Below, piece after piece: positions 37,582 through 47,100 of a DNA stretch of 64,000 bases. Source of the DNA: a virus. The position numbers and the translations under genes were made by a program. The notes under the pieces were generated by a model that saw only the letters and a list, made by a program, of their open reading frames with translations, was not told the origin of the DNA and ran no database searches. Each line of letters begins with the position of its first letter. Within the stretch, counting starts at the first letter, position 1. The stretch is from positions 29,905-93,904 of the IMG/VR virus record IMGVR_UViG_3300025896_000024; one strand, given 5' to 3'.

Positions 37582-39216
37582 TTAGAATGCAAGTTTACTA
37601 AATCCTACCATCGGAACCGTAACAGTTCCCATTGTTAATTTACCGATATATGTAAATTTTAATTTTAGTAAATGTCTAGCACATGATACTGCAATCGCAG
37701 TTGAAACTATTCGTGCAGCAGGTCTATTTAAATAATCTAATTGAAACCTTTTACCAGAATTCCATGCCTTTCGTAAGTCATTCGCTAAAATACGGGTATT
37801 TCCGTATGATATTGGTAAAAAAACACCTGGATCAGGAACATTACATGGAGGAATTGGAGGAGCATTTGTGAATGGCGCTGGGCCAGTTGACATCCAGTAT
37901 TTAATAATACAATCTGCCATTACAAAGTACGGATCATTTTCATCCAAAGTTCCTTCATTTTCCTTTTCCTTTTCAGAAATTTCATTAATCCATCTTCTTT
38001 TTAATTCGTTAAATCTTTCCTGTTCTATTTTATATTTATTTAGTTTAACCTCCAACGCATCCTTATCCGCCTTCTTTTTATAGTTAGTATAAAACGCACC
38101 TACGAAATCATTAGTTGATTTTTTATAATCAGATAATCCCATGTACATGTTAGTAGGATCATACACGTATCGTACTATAAATTCAACAGTAAGCCATTTT
38201 GGTAAACGTTTGACATGTAATTTGTATTCCTCTTGAAAAAACCTATCATGTAAATTGCGATTAAACAATGTTCCAGACTGCATACTATTTAATACGCGGG
38301 CCTTTACCATTTTAAGAAAAGGATCCGAGCTATTAATATCTATGTTTTCAATCCACCTTCTAAAGAATTCACTTCCATCATTTTGCATTAAGATCCTATT
38401 GGTAACATATTCTACCCTTGAATTCACATTAACGTCTTCTACTATTTGTCTCTCTGGACCTTGGTCAACACTAATAATGCGTGGAATTCCATCTGGGGTT
38501 ATTTCGATCGAAGCTCTTTGATTAACGTTTTTTAATTCTATTTTTTTAGTAGAATCTATTGCACTTTCAAATACATATTCATAAAACCCTGGTTCTGTTG
38601 GTATTTTAACACTAGAGACACTCTGTGAATCAGTGGTAGTATTAAATACAACTCCATTTAGTTTATATGTAATTATATAAGGTGCTTCACCGTCACCCCC
38701 TGTTACCTTCATAGTAACTTCATTTCGAGGTGTATTTTTAATAACTTCAGATAAATTTTCTAGTGTTATATCTATTTCTCCAAATACATTAATTTCAGTA
38801 GGCGGAGCTCCAGGCAATTTAATTGGGCATGTTGATGGAAAAAATTGATAAAACAGGAAAGGATCAATCGTATCCTTATTTTCAAGGATCCAATTTTCCA
38901 TATCGCATAATGGATCAATTTTTGGGTCTATCTCTGGAAAAGATTCGAACATATCATCGTACAATTCATTTCCAAATTTATCAATTAAAGTAGGTTCTTT
39001 TGAAGTATATAACATATTGAAGGCTTTTTTAAATCCTTCTTCTAATATCTTCTTTTGACCAGATTTATGTGTATTGTTGAATAACGTTTGTGATGTTTTA
39101 ACGGCATTAAAATATTCATTAGCAACGAACATGCCAATGTGATCTGGCCCAGTAGAATCTCTACTGATCAGCTTATTTGAAAGATTATATATGAATGTTG
39201 GCCACTGAGCAGGCAT
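37582..39216 (-). CDS. Putative baseplate structural protein (544 residues)
   Basis: Helical N- and C-terminal parts flank a central Ig-like beta insertion at about 140-250 (VTMKVTGGDGEAPYIITYKL...). A charged coiled-coil stretch (about 380-420) and a hydrophobic C-terminus (LTMGTVTVPMVGFSKLAF) follow. It sits directly after the gp5-like spike gene in transcript order, which favours a baseplate role. I recognise no named family. Confidence 0.45.
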   Translation of the reverse strand: MPAQWPTFIYNLSNKLISRDSTGPDHIGMFVANEYFNAVKTSQTLFNNTHKSGQKKILEEGFKKAFNMLYTSKEPTLIDKFGNELYDDMFESFPEIDPKIDPLCDMENWILENKDTIDPFLFYQFFPSTCPIKLPGAPPTEINVFGEIDITLENLSEVIKNTPRNEVTMKVTGGDGEAPYIITYKLNGVVFNTTTDSQSVSSVKIPTEPGFYEYVFESAIDSTKKIELKNVNQRASIEITPDGIPRIISVDQGPERQIVEDVNVNSRVEYVTNRILMQNDGSEFFRRWIENIDINSSDPFLKMVKARVLNSMQSGTLFNRNLHDRFFQEEYKLHVKRLPKWLTVEFIVRYVYDPTNMYMGLSDYKKSTNDFVGAFYTNYKKKADKDALEVKLNKYKIEQERFNELKRRWINEISEKEKENEGTLDENDPYFVMADCIIKYWMSTGPAPFTNAPPIPPCNVPDPGVFLPISYGNTRILANDLRKAWNSGKRFQLDYLNRPAARIVSTAIAVSCARHLLKLKFTYIGKLTMGTVTVPMVGFSKLAF

Positions 39217-39248
39217 ACTTTATTGTTTTAATAAGTTATATATTCTTA

Positions 39249-39968
39249 TTATTTTCCTTTTTGTTGGTAATCAATATGTGCACTCTTTAAACTTGAAATG
39301 GTTAAAGGTGTTGGAGTAGATGGTGGACCTGAAGGACCTGTAGGTGTCGGATGTATATGCTTTTGATAATCATCCAACAATTTATTTAACCATTTTTCTA
39401 AAGAAACTCCGCGAACCGCTGGTTCTTTTTCATCTTCTGACCCTTCGCCGGTATTACTTAAAAATATATTTCCAGAGTCTAGAAATATTTTTTCGGTGGT
39501 TGATATTTTAATATAACCCTTTTCATCAATTTGAATCAATGGTCTTTCTTTAGCTCCACTACCTCTTGTAATTACCAATCCATCCTCAGGTGAGTGATAG
39601 ATTCTAATATTTCTTACTTCATCATATACTAATGAAACAACATCATGCGCTGCGGTAGATGCATCTAAAATATCTTTCTTTAATGATTTGCTTTGATCTA
39701 TTTGAAACCAGTATTCAGGATGATATATGTTTCCATTATCGAATCGTACTGCAACAATAGTACCAATATTAGGAGTGTGATGAGAACCAACAAAATCCCT
39801 AGTCATTGGAGTTGCCCATGGAATAGAATCATTTGGTAATTTATCAAATTTTCCAAATACCTTTACCTTACATCTTCCTAAAAATTTAGGGTCATTATTA
39901 TCTACAACCTCACCAATCCAGTGGGTTTCTCTAATATTATCTTTATCTAACTCTTTATCGGTTGCCAT
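39249..39968 (-). CDS. Baseplate central spike protein, gp5-like OB-fold without lysozyme
   Basis: 239 residues. An N-terminal OB-fold at about 15-85 carries WIGEVVDNNDPKFLGRCKV, VFGKFD and IPWATPM, the gp5/VgrG signature. A middle helix-poor segment with GYIKISTTEKIFLDSGNIF looks like the start of the trimeric beta-helix. The C-terminus is Pro/Thr-rich (HPTPTGPSGPPSTPTP). T4 gp5 has a lysozyme domain between these parts; here it is absent, so cell-wall digestion must be elsewhere. Start overlaps the stop of the 418-residue gene by 1 base. Confidence 0.75.
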   Translation of the reverse strand: MATDKELDKDNIRETHWIGEVVDNNDPKFLGRCKVKVFGKFDKLPNDSIPWATPMTRDFVGSHHTPNIGTIVAVRFDNGNIYHPEYWFQIDQSKSLKKDILDASTAAHDVVSLVYDEVRNIRIYHSPEDGLVITRGSGAKERPLIQIDEKGYIKISTTEKIFLDSGNIFLSNTGEGSEDEKEPAVRGVSLEKWLNKLLDDYQKHIHPTPTGPSGPPSTPTPLTISSLKSAHIDYQQKGK

Positions 39969-41224
39969 TAATTATATACATTTCCTAGGTTTTTAATAGC
40001 AGCTATATCTAATCCTTGTTTAATAGTGCTTCCAACTACATTTCCATTAACATTTGATTGAATTGCATTTCCAATGTTTCTTTTTTGTTGAGTTACATCA
40101 GTTGCATTATCTAGCTTTCTAACTATATTAGAGAATACATTTTCCATTGATGGAATTCTATTAACTGTTCTAGTTCTAATTTCCTGTACAATCTCCCTCT
40201 TTTTATCTTCAGCTAATTTTTTTATAGCATCAACCCCTTTACCTGCAATATCGACAATTCTTCCGGTGGCTTTTTCTTTAGCTAACTCAAGTGGAGTTTT
40301 ACTAGAATTCTCAAAAAATTCAGAATCAGGCGATGGAGATACATTATTTTTTGCGTATGGAGATTCCTCTATAATTCCATTAAGTACCCTTGCTTCTACC
40401 TTTTCCAATGTTTCATATTTTAACGTAATTGAGTTAGTTGCCATTTCTGGATTTTTCGAAAGATCTGCAAAAATAGCAGTACCGGTTGTCATATCGAATT
40501 CACAATATCCCAATCCTGTCATAAAATATGGTCTTCTAGTTGTTCCCATTATTCCAGCGTTTTCATTCTGTGAATCAATCGTAGGTTTAAAGTTACCAGG
40601 AAACCCGCTAACAGCATCTTTATTTAATTTAGAAGGAATTCCATTCATTTTAGTACTAACATTCGTCTGAATACTTCTGACCTCAGTAACATAAATATAC
40701 ATTTTAAATTTTCTAAGATTAATGGGTAATATATATGTCCATTTTGTTTCATCAAAGATAGCGCTACGATATAAATGCATTAAACCTGCAATAGGTAGAT
40801 TAAGAGATTCTAATGTTTCTATTTCTAATTTTGCGTCATCTCCTCCTAAATATGCATTCATAGGGTCATGTTGTTTAACTCTGTCCAATCCCTTTAGGGA
40901 CTGCCAATACCATGGCATTTCATCATTAATTACTTTAAGAGCTTTCTTAAAATTAATAAGATCTTCAAAACGATCTCTATAATATTGACGTAAAACTCCT
41001 GCGTCAGTTTCACCTGCGTCAGCGTGTCCTAAGTTGTATAAGAATAATTCAGCAGGACCCAGTGTATCTGGTTTAGTAATATCACCACTACCTGCGAGCA
41101 ATGGAGATTCTTCTGGATTATACCAGTCAAATAAAAGGGCAAATGAAAGGTACGTAGGATCCTGATATGGATATTTCTTAAGCGAACCTTTTCTAAAATC
41201 CGATACATTTTTAAAATCTGACAT
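39968..41224 (-). CDS. Baseplate/tube protein with tube-like C-terminal strands (gp48/gp54 candidate)
   Basis: 418 residues. The central part includes RKFKMYIYVTEVRSIQTN and YCEFDMTTGTAIFADLSKN followed by SITLKYETLEKVEARVL, a strand order typical of tail-tube-fold proteins. A charged helical C-terminus follows (about 300-380). It lies between the hub-like and spike-like genes, where tube-cap or tube-initiator proteins (T4 gp48, gp54) would be expected. That specific assignment is inference. Confidence 0.45.
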   Translation of the reverse strand: MSDFKNVSDFRKGSLKKYPYQDPTYLSFALLFDWYNPEESPLLAGSGDITKPDTLGPAELFLYNLGHADAGETDAGVLRQYYRDRFEDLINFKKALKVINDEMPWYWQSLKGLDRVKQHDPMNAYLGGDDAKLEIETLESLNLPIAGLMHLYRSAIFDETKWTYILPINLRKFKMYIYVTEVRSIQTNVSTKMNGIPSKLNKDAVSGFPGNFKPTIDSQNENAGIMGTTRRPYFMTGLGYCEFDMTTGTAIFADLSKNPEMATNSITLKYETLEKVEARVLNGIIEESPYAKNNVSPSPDSEFFENSSKTPLELAKEKATGRIVDIAGKGVDAIKKLAEDKKREIVQEIRTRTVNRIPSMENVFSNIVRKLDNATDVTQQKRNIGNAIQSNVNGNVVGSTIKQGLDIAAIKNLGNVYN

Positions 41225-41263
41225 GTATTATATATTTTTTATTTATTATGAATGTAATATTAA

Positions 41264-43057
41264 CTAACCTTTTTGCATTTTTTCAACGCCAGGATAACTA
41301 TCCTGTAATCCTAAAATGGCAGTTCGTTTTAAATCATCATCGGTTACTCCTATTAGTTCATTTCCTGTAAATATCAATACCCCAGCTTTAAATACTTTTA
41401 TTCGTGTTAAAGGGCCTCTCTCTACAAATACATATGAATATTCGGATGATTCCGGGGTTGGTTCTGACGTAGGAGCAGGTTCTGCTACTGGAGTCGGAGG
41501 TGGCTCAGGAGTTGGTGGTTCAACTGCAGGTGGAGTTGGTGGTGTCTCTTTAGGTTTAGAAGTAGGGGCAACTGTTTCCTCATTAATATTATTAACCCTA
41601 CTTGGCCACTCTCTTCTAAGTAAATTTACCTTTTGTGAAACCGACGCATTACCAGACTTATAGATATATTGAATTCCCCCAACTATATAATATCCACTTA
41701 AAAATTCATCAACAACATATACTGACGGATTTCCTAAATTTGAGTCTTCTATCTTTTTACTTTCAAATCCACCTTTATCTTTTGCATCATTTATTTGCTT
41801 TTCTGCTAGCATTCTATCAATATCATTATTATAAATAAATACTGGTATTTTGTGATATTTATGTATCGCTGGATTAAACGTTGGTAATTCTATATCTAAC
41901 GACATCTTTTTAACTTCATCAATATTTTGCGCATTCGATATTGCAGCATATTCATAGTTAAGATGTACATTTGCAGTATCGGGATCTCCTGACTTTCTGC
42001 CAACATATTTATATTTAATTTCATTTTTATATCGATCTTCATCTCTTCTACCTCTCATAGGTTCATCAATATCCTTCATGTTCTTACTTGCGAGTGGTTC
42101 AATTTCATGTGAAACTAATCCTTCTTCAGAATCATTTTCATAATATTGTAAAACTCTTTTATATCCATTTTTTTTAGAAGAAGCACCTGCTCTATTTTTT
42201 AAAGATTGTGAAGATATAAATCTATTTGTACCTTCATCTCTAACATGATTTGAAAAAACAAGAGGTAATTTAGCCTGATTTATTGCATCATCTTTAATAT
42301 TGGCGGATGGCATATCTGTAAAATCTGGACCATATGCTAAAATTGCATCTTCTAAAGTTTCTTCAGAATCAAATAATTTATTTAAATTAACATAATTAAC
42401 ATAATAATATTGATCTATACTAAATGTTTGAAAACTATCTTCATCTATATAAGAGTGTCTTACGAGATCTTCTAATGTATCGTACATTGAATTAAATGGT
42501 ATTACTAAATTCATTTCATCGTCAGATGAATCGATATTAGTAGCAACTCCTAATTTTAAATCATTTGCAATAGATTCAACATGGTCTATTGATTTTCCCT
42601 TTCCATACGATTTACAATCTTCAGAGTATAATCCAGGCACTTTAAGTCTTCCTGTGAAAATATATTTACCACCTTTCATATCTGAACCTTGTTGCGGTGT
42701 TTCAACATTTACAATATCGAAATCCATTCTAATATCCTTATATGTCTTTTTGTCAAGTGAACCTATTCTTAAATTTATTACGTCGCCATCCCTTGGAAAG
42801 GTATCAACACTAAACTGTCCATTGGTATCTATAAGTACTAAATCGATTGTAGGTAAAGTTCCCATGCAATCGACTAACATACTTTTAATATTTTCCATAT
42901 TAAACATGTATCGATTAATCATTACTATTAAATTCATTCCCTTGGATAAATTAGCGTTATCATTACCTTCACCTTCTCCCATGGAAGCAAACTCAAGTTT
43001 ATCTAACTTAATGGTAGGTTCTGTTATTGTTAATATATGATTGTCTATTGATGCCAT
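41264..43057 (-). CDS. Baseplate hub protein, gp27/late-control-D-like, with Pro-rich linker
   Basis: 597 residues. The N-terminal half has beta-barrel features and the segment KGKSIDHVESIANDLKLGV followed by IPFNSMYDTLEDLVRHSYI at about 160-215, as in gp27/gpD hub proteins that hold the spike. A proline-rich linker spans about 490-540 (ETPPTPPAVEPPTPEPPPTP). A short beta domain ends the protein. T4 gp27 has 391 residues, so the C-terminal linker and domain are extra. Neighbours are the gp53-like and tube-fold genes. Confidence 0.6.
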   Translation of the reverse strand: MASIDNHILTITEPTIKLDKLEFASMGEGEGNDNANLSKGMNLIVMINRYMFNMENIKSMLVDCMGTLPTIDLVLIDTNGQFSVDTFPRDGDVINLRIGSLDKKTYKDIRMDFDIVNVETPQQGSDMKGGKYIFTGRLKVPGLYSEDCKSYGKGKSIDHVESIANDLKLGVATNIDSSDDEMNLVIPFNSMYDTLEDLVRHSYIDEDSFQTFSIDQYYYVNYVNLNKLFDSEETLEDAILAYGPDFTDMPSANIKDDAINQAKLPLVFSNHVRDEGTNRFISSQSLKNRAGASSKKNGYKRVLQYYENDSEEGLVSHEIEPLASKNMKDIDEPMRGRRDEDRYKNEIKYKYVGRKSGDPDTANVHLNYEYAAISNAQNIDEVKKMSLDIELPTFNPAIHKYHKIPVFIYNNDIDRMLAEKQINDAKDKGGFESKKIEDSNLGNPSVYVVDEFLSGYYIVGGIQYIYKSGNASVSQKVNLLRREWPSRVNNINEETVAPTSKPKETPPTPPAVEPPTPEPPPTPVAEPAPTSEPTPESSEYSYVFVERGPLTRIKVFKAGVLIFTGNELIGVTDDDLKRTAILGLQDSYPGVEKMQKG

Positions 43058-43060
43058 TTA

Positions 43061-43570
43061 CTATATAATTATTGTACCGTTTCCGATTGATATATGATTT
43101 TCGCCTTCTTTTAATACGTTTGGAGGTAATATTTGTTTGGATCCATTGGATTTTTGAGTTGCTTTTCGCTGTAGGTATTCAATTCTCTTTGCATCTTTAA
43201 TAGGTAATCGTTTAGTATCAATGAATTGATTACGAATTGATGCATTAGACGCATTTATATTAGATATTTGTAGAATTTTAACAGGAATAATTGTTTGTAA
43301 AGCAGATTTATTATATGGAATTTCAATCACATCTCCTATATTTAGTATAAATGGATTTGATATATTATTCCATTTTAAAATAAAATCAACATAATTTTCA
43401 TCGGTATAATACTTTAAAGATATTAAATCCATTCTACCAATCTGATCCTCTGTAATAATATGTTCTGCGATTACTCTAGTATCGCTTGCAAAAACAACAG
43501 TCGGTGTTGTTAAAATTATTTTACTTCCATCTATTGAAAATGGCTTAAGTTCTAATGTACTAAATTTCAT
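43061..43570 (-). CDS. Baseplate wedge protein with LysM-like segment (gp53-like candidate)
   Basis: 169 residues. The segment GRMDLISLKYYTDENYVDFI followed by LKWNNISNPFILNIGDVIEI (about 45-84) has the LysM-like pattern found in gp53-type wedge proteins. A C-terminal tail contains NVLKEGENHISIGNGTIII. Its ATG overlaps the stop of the 600-residue structural gene by 1 base. gp53 secures the wedge ring around the hub in T4. The assignment rests on the one motif and location. Confidence 0.5.
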   Translation of the reverse strand: MKFSTLELKPFSIDGSKIILTTPTVVFASDTRVIAEHIITEDQIGRMDLISLKYYTDENYVDFILKWNNISNPFILNIGDVIEIPYNKSALQTIIPVKILQISNINASNASIRNQFIDTKRLPIKDAKRIEYLQRKATQKSNGSKQILPPNVLKEGENHISIGNGTIII

Positions 43571-45372
43571 TATCCATTACTTATTTTTCTAAATACATTC
43601 ACAAATTCGCTAGCGGTTCTTTTACCATCTCTATTTCCATAAGCACTAACATCTTCTGTTTTATTAATATCTGCAACATCATCAGGTTGAACGTAAAACC
43701 TTCCTCTGCCTGAATTAAACATTGATTCGATTTCAGCCTTATCGCGGGGTCTTGCTGGTTTTAATGTAATACTTACAACCATTCTCTCAGGAAAATCTTG
43801 AAGAGCAGTTGCACCTTCAAAATTAATTTCGCAATCTGTCATTGCTAAATTACCACAAACCATTATAGGATTTAATGGATTTCCAACAGTAACATGCCAT
43901 TGCCCCGTAGGATCTCCAGTTAAAAGAGCTGCAGCGGCTTGACCTCCCTGTGGTGTGTTAAACATTTCCATTAAACTACCACCTATTAAATTATTCAATA
44001 ATTTATTATTTGCTAAGTTTTTCCAATTAGCAGGGTCAGCAACTCCTTGAAATAACTTACCCATATCTGAAACTATAGATCCTAAAAATCCACCGTAATC
44101 GCCAGATCTAAGTTTTGCCAAATCCCCTAGGGGTTTTGCAACAGATCCATCGCTAATATATCTAACACTACCTCCCCAAAATGGAGCATTATTATAGGTA
44201 AGCGCAAGAATATTTGATAATTGGTCTAACATCATCACCTTTGGGTTAACTCCTTCAAAACTCTTAAGTTCATATTCAAATTTAAGTTTAAATTCATTAG
44301 AGAATTTAAGTCCTTGTTCCCTTACCAATGTATTTTTGATAACATTTAATGGTCCAAATACATGATTTGGATATGTATCTGAAAATGCATCATAACCTGC
44401 ATTTTGTTTTTGTGCATTTGATGAAACTGCATCCTTTCCAGACGCTGCGTTTGCCGCAGCAGATAAAAATTTGTTGCTATTTACTAGATTTCCAAAACTT
44501 CCACTCGCAGCACCTTTTTTCGATTGTAATGTTTGCACTGCAGCCTCTGCATCTTTCCATTCAAACCCATGCGAAAATTTTAATATTTCAGCCATTGAAT
44601 TTCCAGGAGCTTCTCCTAGCCATGTTACTGCCCTCGCAATATCGGGTTGTCCAATTGCTTCTAACTTACTACCATCTGCAGATAATCCTTTAGGTGTAAT
44701 AATATCATCAGTACATGGATATGCAAATCGTCTTAAGGTTATAAGCATATTATTTGGAATTTTTCCAAAATATCTAGTTAATGCAAAATCGGAATAATTA
44801 TATCGATATCCTAAATTGCCCTCAACCTTTCCTGTGATTTCTATAATTTTAGAAGCAGTTGGATTAATTAAAGTTAAAGGATCTATTTTAGAGTATCTTC
44901 CCGAGCCTACATTAAGTCCATCGACACTAAGATCTAATGGATTCCCTCTATAATTAACGAGTGAGTATTTATTGAAAATAGAATAGGGTCTTTTACCTAC
45001 GGTAATAACCTTACCCTTATTTGCGCCTGCTTGTGTAGAGGTATATTTCTCAGATTCAATTTCTTCAGTATAGTACTTAGATTTTGATGATGATATTATG
45101 GTAAATGGTTCATCGGAAGCTTTAGCGCGATTTGCAGTTTGATCAGGAGTACCGGTACTTTTAATTCTAATACCGCCTCTCCTAACTCCAGTATGTACTC
45201 CATCAGAATTAGCGCCATCAGTTCCTAATGGGTCATACCCTGTTACGCTTTTGATTGCACTTATAAATCCTTTACCCAAACTTGATTTATTTGCATATTC
45301 AAATCCGGATTTAGATGTTTTAGAAATAGATTCCTTTATTTTATCAAAATAACCTTTGGTTGCATCTGGCAT
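43570..45372 (-). CDS. Tail tube/baseplate junction protein candidate (600 residues)
   Basis: Low-complexity basic N-terminus (about 1-90). The large central region includes NKYSLVNYRGNPLDLSVDG and YRYNYSDFALTRYFGKIPNN. The C-terminal block has WHVTVGNPLNPIMVCGNLAM, then INFEGATALQDFPERMVV and SITLKPARPRDKAEIESMF, which reads like a tail-tube-type fold. Start follows a candidate late promoter by 24 bases. Position beside the gp53-like and gp27-like genes supports a tube-cap or initiator role (T4 gp48/gp54), not proven. Confidence 0.5.
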   Translation of the reverse strand: MPDATKGYFDKIKESISKTSKSGFEYANKSSLGKGFISAIKSVTGYDPLGTDGANSDGVHTGVRRGGIRIKSTGTPDQTANRAKASDEPFTIISSSKSKYYTEEIESEKYTSTQAGANKGKVITVGKRPYSIFNKYSLVNYRGNPLDLSVDGLNVGSGRYSKIDPLTLINPTASKIIEITGKVEGNLGYRYNYSDFALTRYFGKIPNNMLITLRRFAYPCTDDIITPKGLSADGSKLEAIGQPDIARAVTWLGEAPGNSMAEILKFSHGFEWKDAEAAVQTLQSKKGAASGSFGNLVNSNKFLSAAANAASGKDAVSSNAQKQNAGYDAFSDTYPNHVFGPLNVIKNTLVREQGLKFSNEFKLKFEYELKSFEGVNPKVMMLDQLSNILALTYNNAPFWGGSVRYISDGSVAKPLGDLAKLRSGDYGGFLGSIVSDMGKLFQGVADPANWKNLANNKLLNNLIGGSLMEMFNTPQGGQAAAALLTGDPTGQWHVTVGNPLNPIMVCGNLAMTDCEINFEGATALQDFPERMVVSITLKPARPRDKAEIESMFNSGRGRFYVQPDDVADINKTEDVSAYGNRDGKRTASEFVNVFRKISNG

Positions 45373-45395
45373 TTTTATTAGATATATTTATTTTA

Positions 45396-45404
45396 TTATA
45401 TATC
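45396..45404 (-). promoter_or_regulatory. Candidate late promoter for the central baseplate operon
   Basis: The minus strand reads GATATATAA, 24 bases before the ATG at 45372. It heads the run of tightly packed genes that includes the hub and spike proteins. Confidence 0.45.
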
Positions 45405-45417
45405 TATAAAACCAAAG

Positions 45418-46005
45418 TTACTCTAGATTATCCAAATCAACTGTCCTAGGTCTAAATAGTAATTTTTCAAAATAATCTTTTGATGTTCCTGCCCTATCCC
45501 CTAGGAATTTCCTGATGTGCGCTTCGAATATGCCTTTACTACCATAATAATATGAACCATTTGAATAAGTATTTCGAGTGGAAAGTTCATATAAATCCTT
45601 TATGGTTTTTTCAATAAAGAAGTCTTGTATATTATTATATAATTCGTTTATTTCCTTATGTGTCTTAACACACATAACTGAATCTACTACTATTAAATAT
45701 GTTTCCCATTTAGAATCTATATAATTTTGAAAATCCTTTACATTTGAAAATTTTTGTCTAGATATTCTAAATGATGTTAAAGCACCTTCAAAATTTCTAT
45801 CAAATTTCATATCAAACATATATCGTTTTAAAAAATCTAAATCGTCATAGAATTTAGTAATACGTATTTGATATCGTGGCATTTTATCATTAAATTCCAC
45901 ATCATGTATAATTGCCTTTACTGGAAATACTATATTGTTATACCTATTATTGGAAATAAGAACATGAATATGTTCTCCCTTTGAGAAAAGTTTATGTCTA
46001 ATCAT
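45418..46005 (-). CDS. Protein of unknown function (195 residues), baseplate region
   Basis: Begins MIRHKLFSKGEHIHVLISN. A beta-rich N-terminal half (VFPVKAIIHDVEFNDKMPRY) is followed by a helical C-terminal half rich in aromatic and charged residues. Its start overlaps the stop of the preceding gene by 4 bases, implying coupling. It may be a baseplate component or assembly factor by position; no family recognised. Confidence 0.5.
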   Translation of the reverse strand: MIRHKLFSKGEHIHVLISNNRYNNIVFPVKAIIHDVEFNDKMPRYQIRITKFYDDLDFLKRYMFDMKFDRNFEGALTSFRISRQKFSNVKDFQNYIDSKWETYLIVVDSVMCVKTHKEINELYNNIQDFFIEKTIKDLYELSTRNTYSNGSYYYGSKGIFEAHIRKFLGDRAGTSKDYFEKLLFRPRTVDLDNLE

Positions 46006-46406
46006 GTTTTAATAATATTAACTTGGTAAAATAAATCGTTTAGTCGAGTATCCACCTTTACATTATTATGTATAACTGTTAATATGATTATTGTTTCTCT
46101 TTCTGACTTTGACTCTATTAAATTTGTAAAATTAATAGCCACATCATATTCAAGATTTTTAAATAAGTAAATTACGCGATTTACATTTTCATTAGAGATA
46201 TGTACGTGTCGCGTAATTTCATTTACTATAGTTAATCCAACCACTGAGTCGCTAGGTTCTTGTCCATAGGGATCTGCCTTAATAAGTTTACTCTTGATAG
46301 ATGCATAGTCAATTACCTTAGTTGACACTTTATCTATATCCTTTATAAACTTATTAAATTCACGCCTTGATGGACACCATACGCATTCAATTGTTAAATT
46401 ATTCAT
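46002..46406 (-). CDS. Protein of unknown function (134 residues)
   Basis: Mixed alpha/beta with strands IECVWCPSRREF at the N-terminus and ETIIILTVIHNNV near the C-terminus. It contains a CxxC-like CVWC without a partner. Overlaps the next gene by 4 bases and follows the previous by 3. Part of the small-gene run ahead of the central baseplate genes. Confidence 0.5.
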   Translation of the reverse strand: MNNLTIECVWCPSRREFNKFIKDIDKVSTKVIDYASIKSKLIKADPYGQEPSDSVVGLTIVNEITRHVHISNENVNRVIYLFKNLEYDVAINFTNLIESKSERETIIILTVIHNNVKVDTRLNDLFYQVNIIKT

Positions 46407-46409
46407 TAA

Positions 46410-46721
46410 TTATTTAGATGACGCACTTAATTCCTTTAATTGAATTTTAAGTTTATCTATTTTTTCTAATTTCTCAGATTGGCTAGGTATATAATCTACT
46501 CCCCAATCTTCGATAATTTTTATTTGTTTTTTATTCTTTGAATTGCCAAAGGATAATCCAATGTCAATACATAGTTCTTTGATAAATTTAACTTTGCTTT
46601 CCTTGTTATCGAAATCATATATTGTAGTTGATTCGAAACTTTCTCCAGCAGAATTAATATTATCATCTAATACTGTTTTGATAACCCCGTTATCCGCTAA
46701 TGTTATTTTAATTGTTTGCAT
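46410..46721 (-). CDS. Small protein of unknown function (103 residues)
   Basis: N-terminal strands with VIKTVLDDNINSAGESFEST, then a helix with KVKFIKELCIDIGLSFGNS and a coiled C-terminus. I recall similar small proteins in tail-gene clusters of other phages but can name no family. It overlaps its upstream gene by 14 bases. Confidence 0.5.
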   Translation of the reverse strand: MQTIKITLADNGVIKTVLDDNINSAGESFESTTIYDFDNKESKVKFIKELCIDIGLSFGNSKNKKQIKIIEDWGVDYIPSQSEKLEKIDKLKIQLKELSASSK

Positions 46722-47100
46722 CTAATCTAGAATTTAAAGATTCTTTGGCTTCTTTTATAAGTCTTTTGGCTTCCTTTTTATCTTGTTTAAATGTTTCTTT
46801 ATTTTTAATATTCATTAATAACCATGCCTCTTCTAATAATTTGATTTCATCATCGTTATGTCCCATTTCAAGCCATACTTCTTTTATAGAAGTCAGTTTG
46901 GTTTGTAATTGATTTTCAATATTATCTAATGTTCTATTAGTATTTGCCTCGTGGACTGTTTTTCCATTTTCAGCCATTTTATTATACCATGCTTGGCCTT
47001 CTTCCGAAAATCTTCCAAACATATTTTTAACTTTTAAATAACCCATTGATCCGAACTGGGACCTTGATTGTTTTCTTGATGGTGATGTTCCTTTACTCAT
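46708..47100 (-). CDS. Small helical protein (130 residues), possible assembly factor
   Basis: Basic Ser/Arg-rich N-terminus (MSKGTSPSRKQSRSQFGS). The rest is helical and charged, ending KKEAKRLIKEAKESLNSRLD. Overlaps the genes on both sides (8 and 14 bases), so it is part of a coupled set. Its size and place resemble T4 baseplate hub assembly helpers such as gp51, but this is only positional. Confidence 0.45.
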   Translation of the reverse strand: MSKGTSPSRKQSRSQFGSMGYLKVKNMFGRFSEEGQAWYNKMAENGKTVHEANTNRTLDNIENQLQTKLTSIKEVWLEMGHNDDEIKLLEEAWLLMNIKNKETFKQDKKEAKRLIKEAKESLNSRLDANN

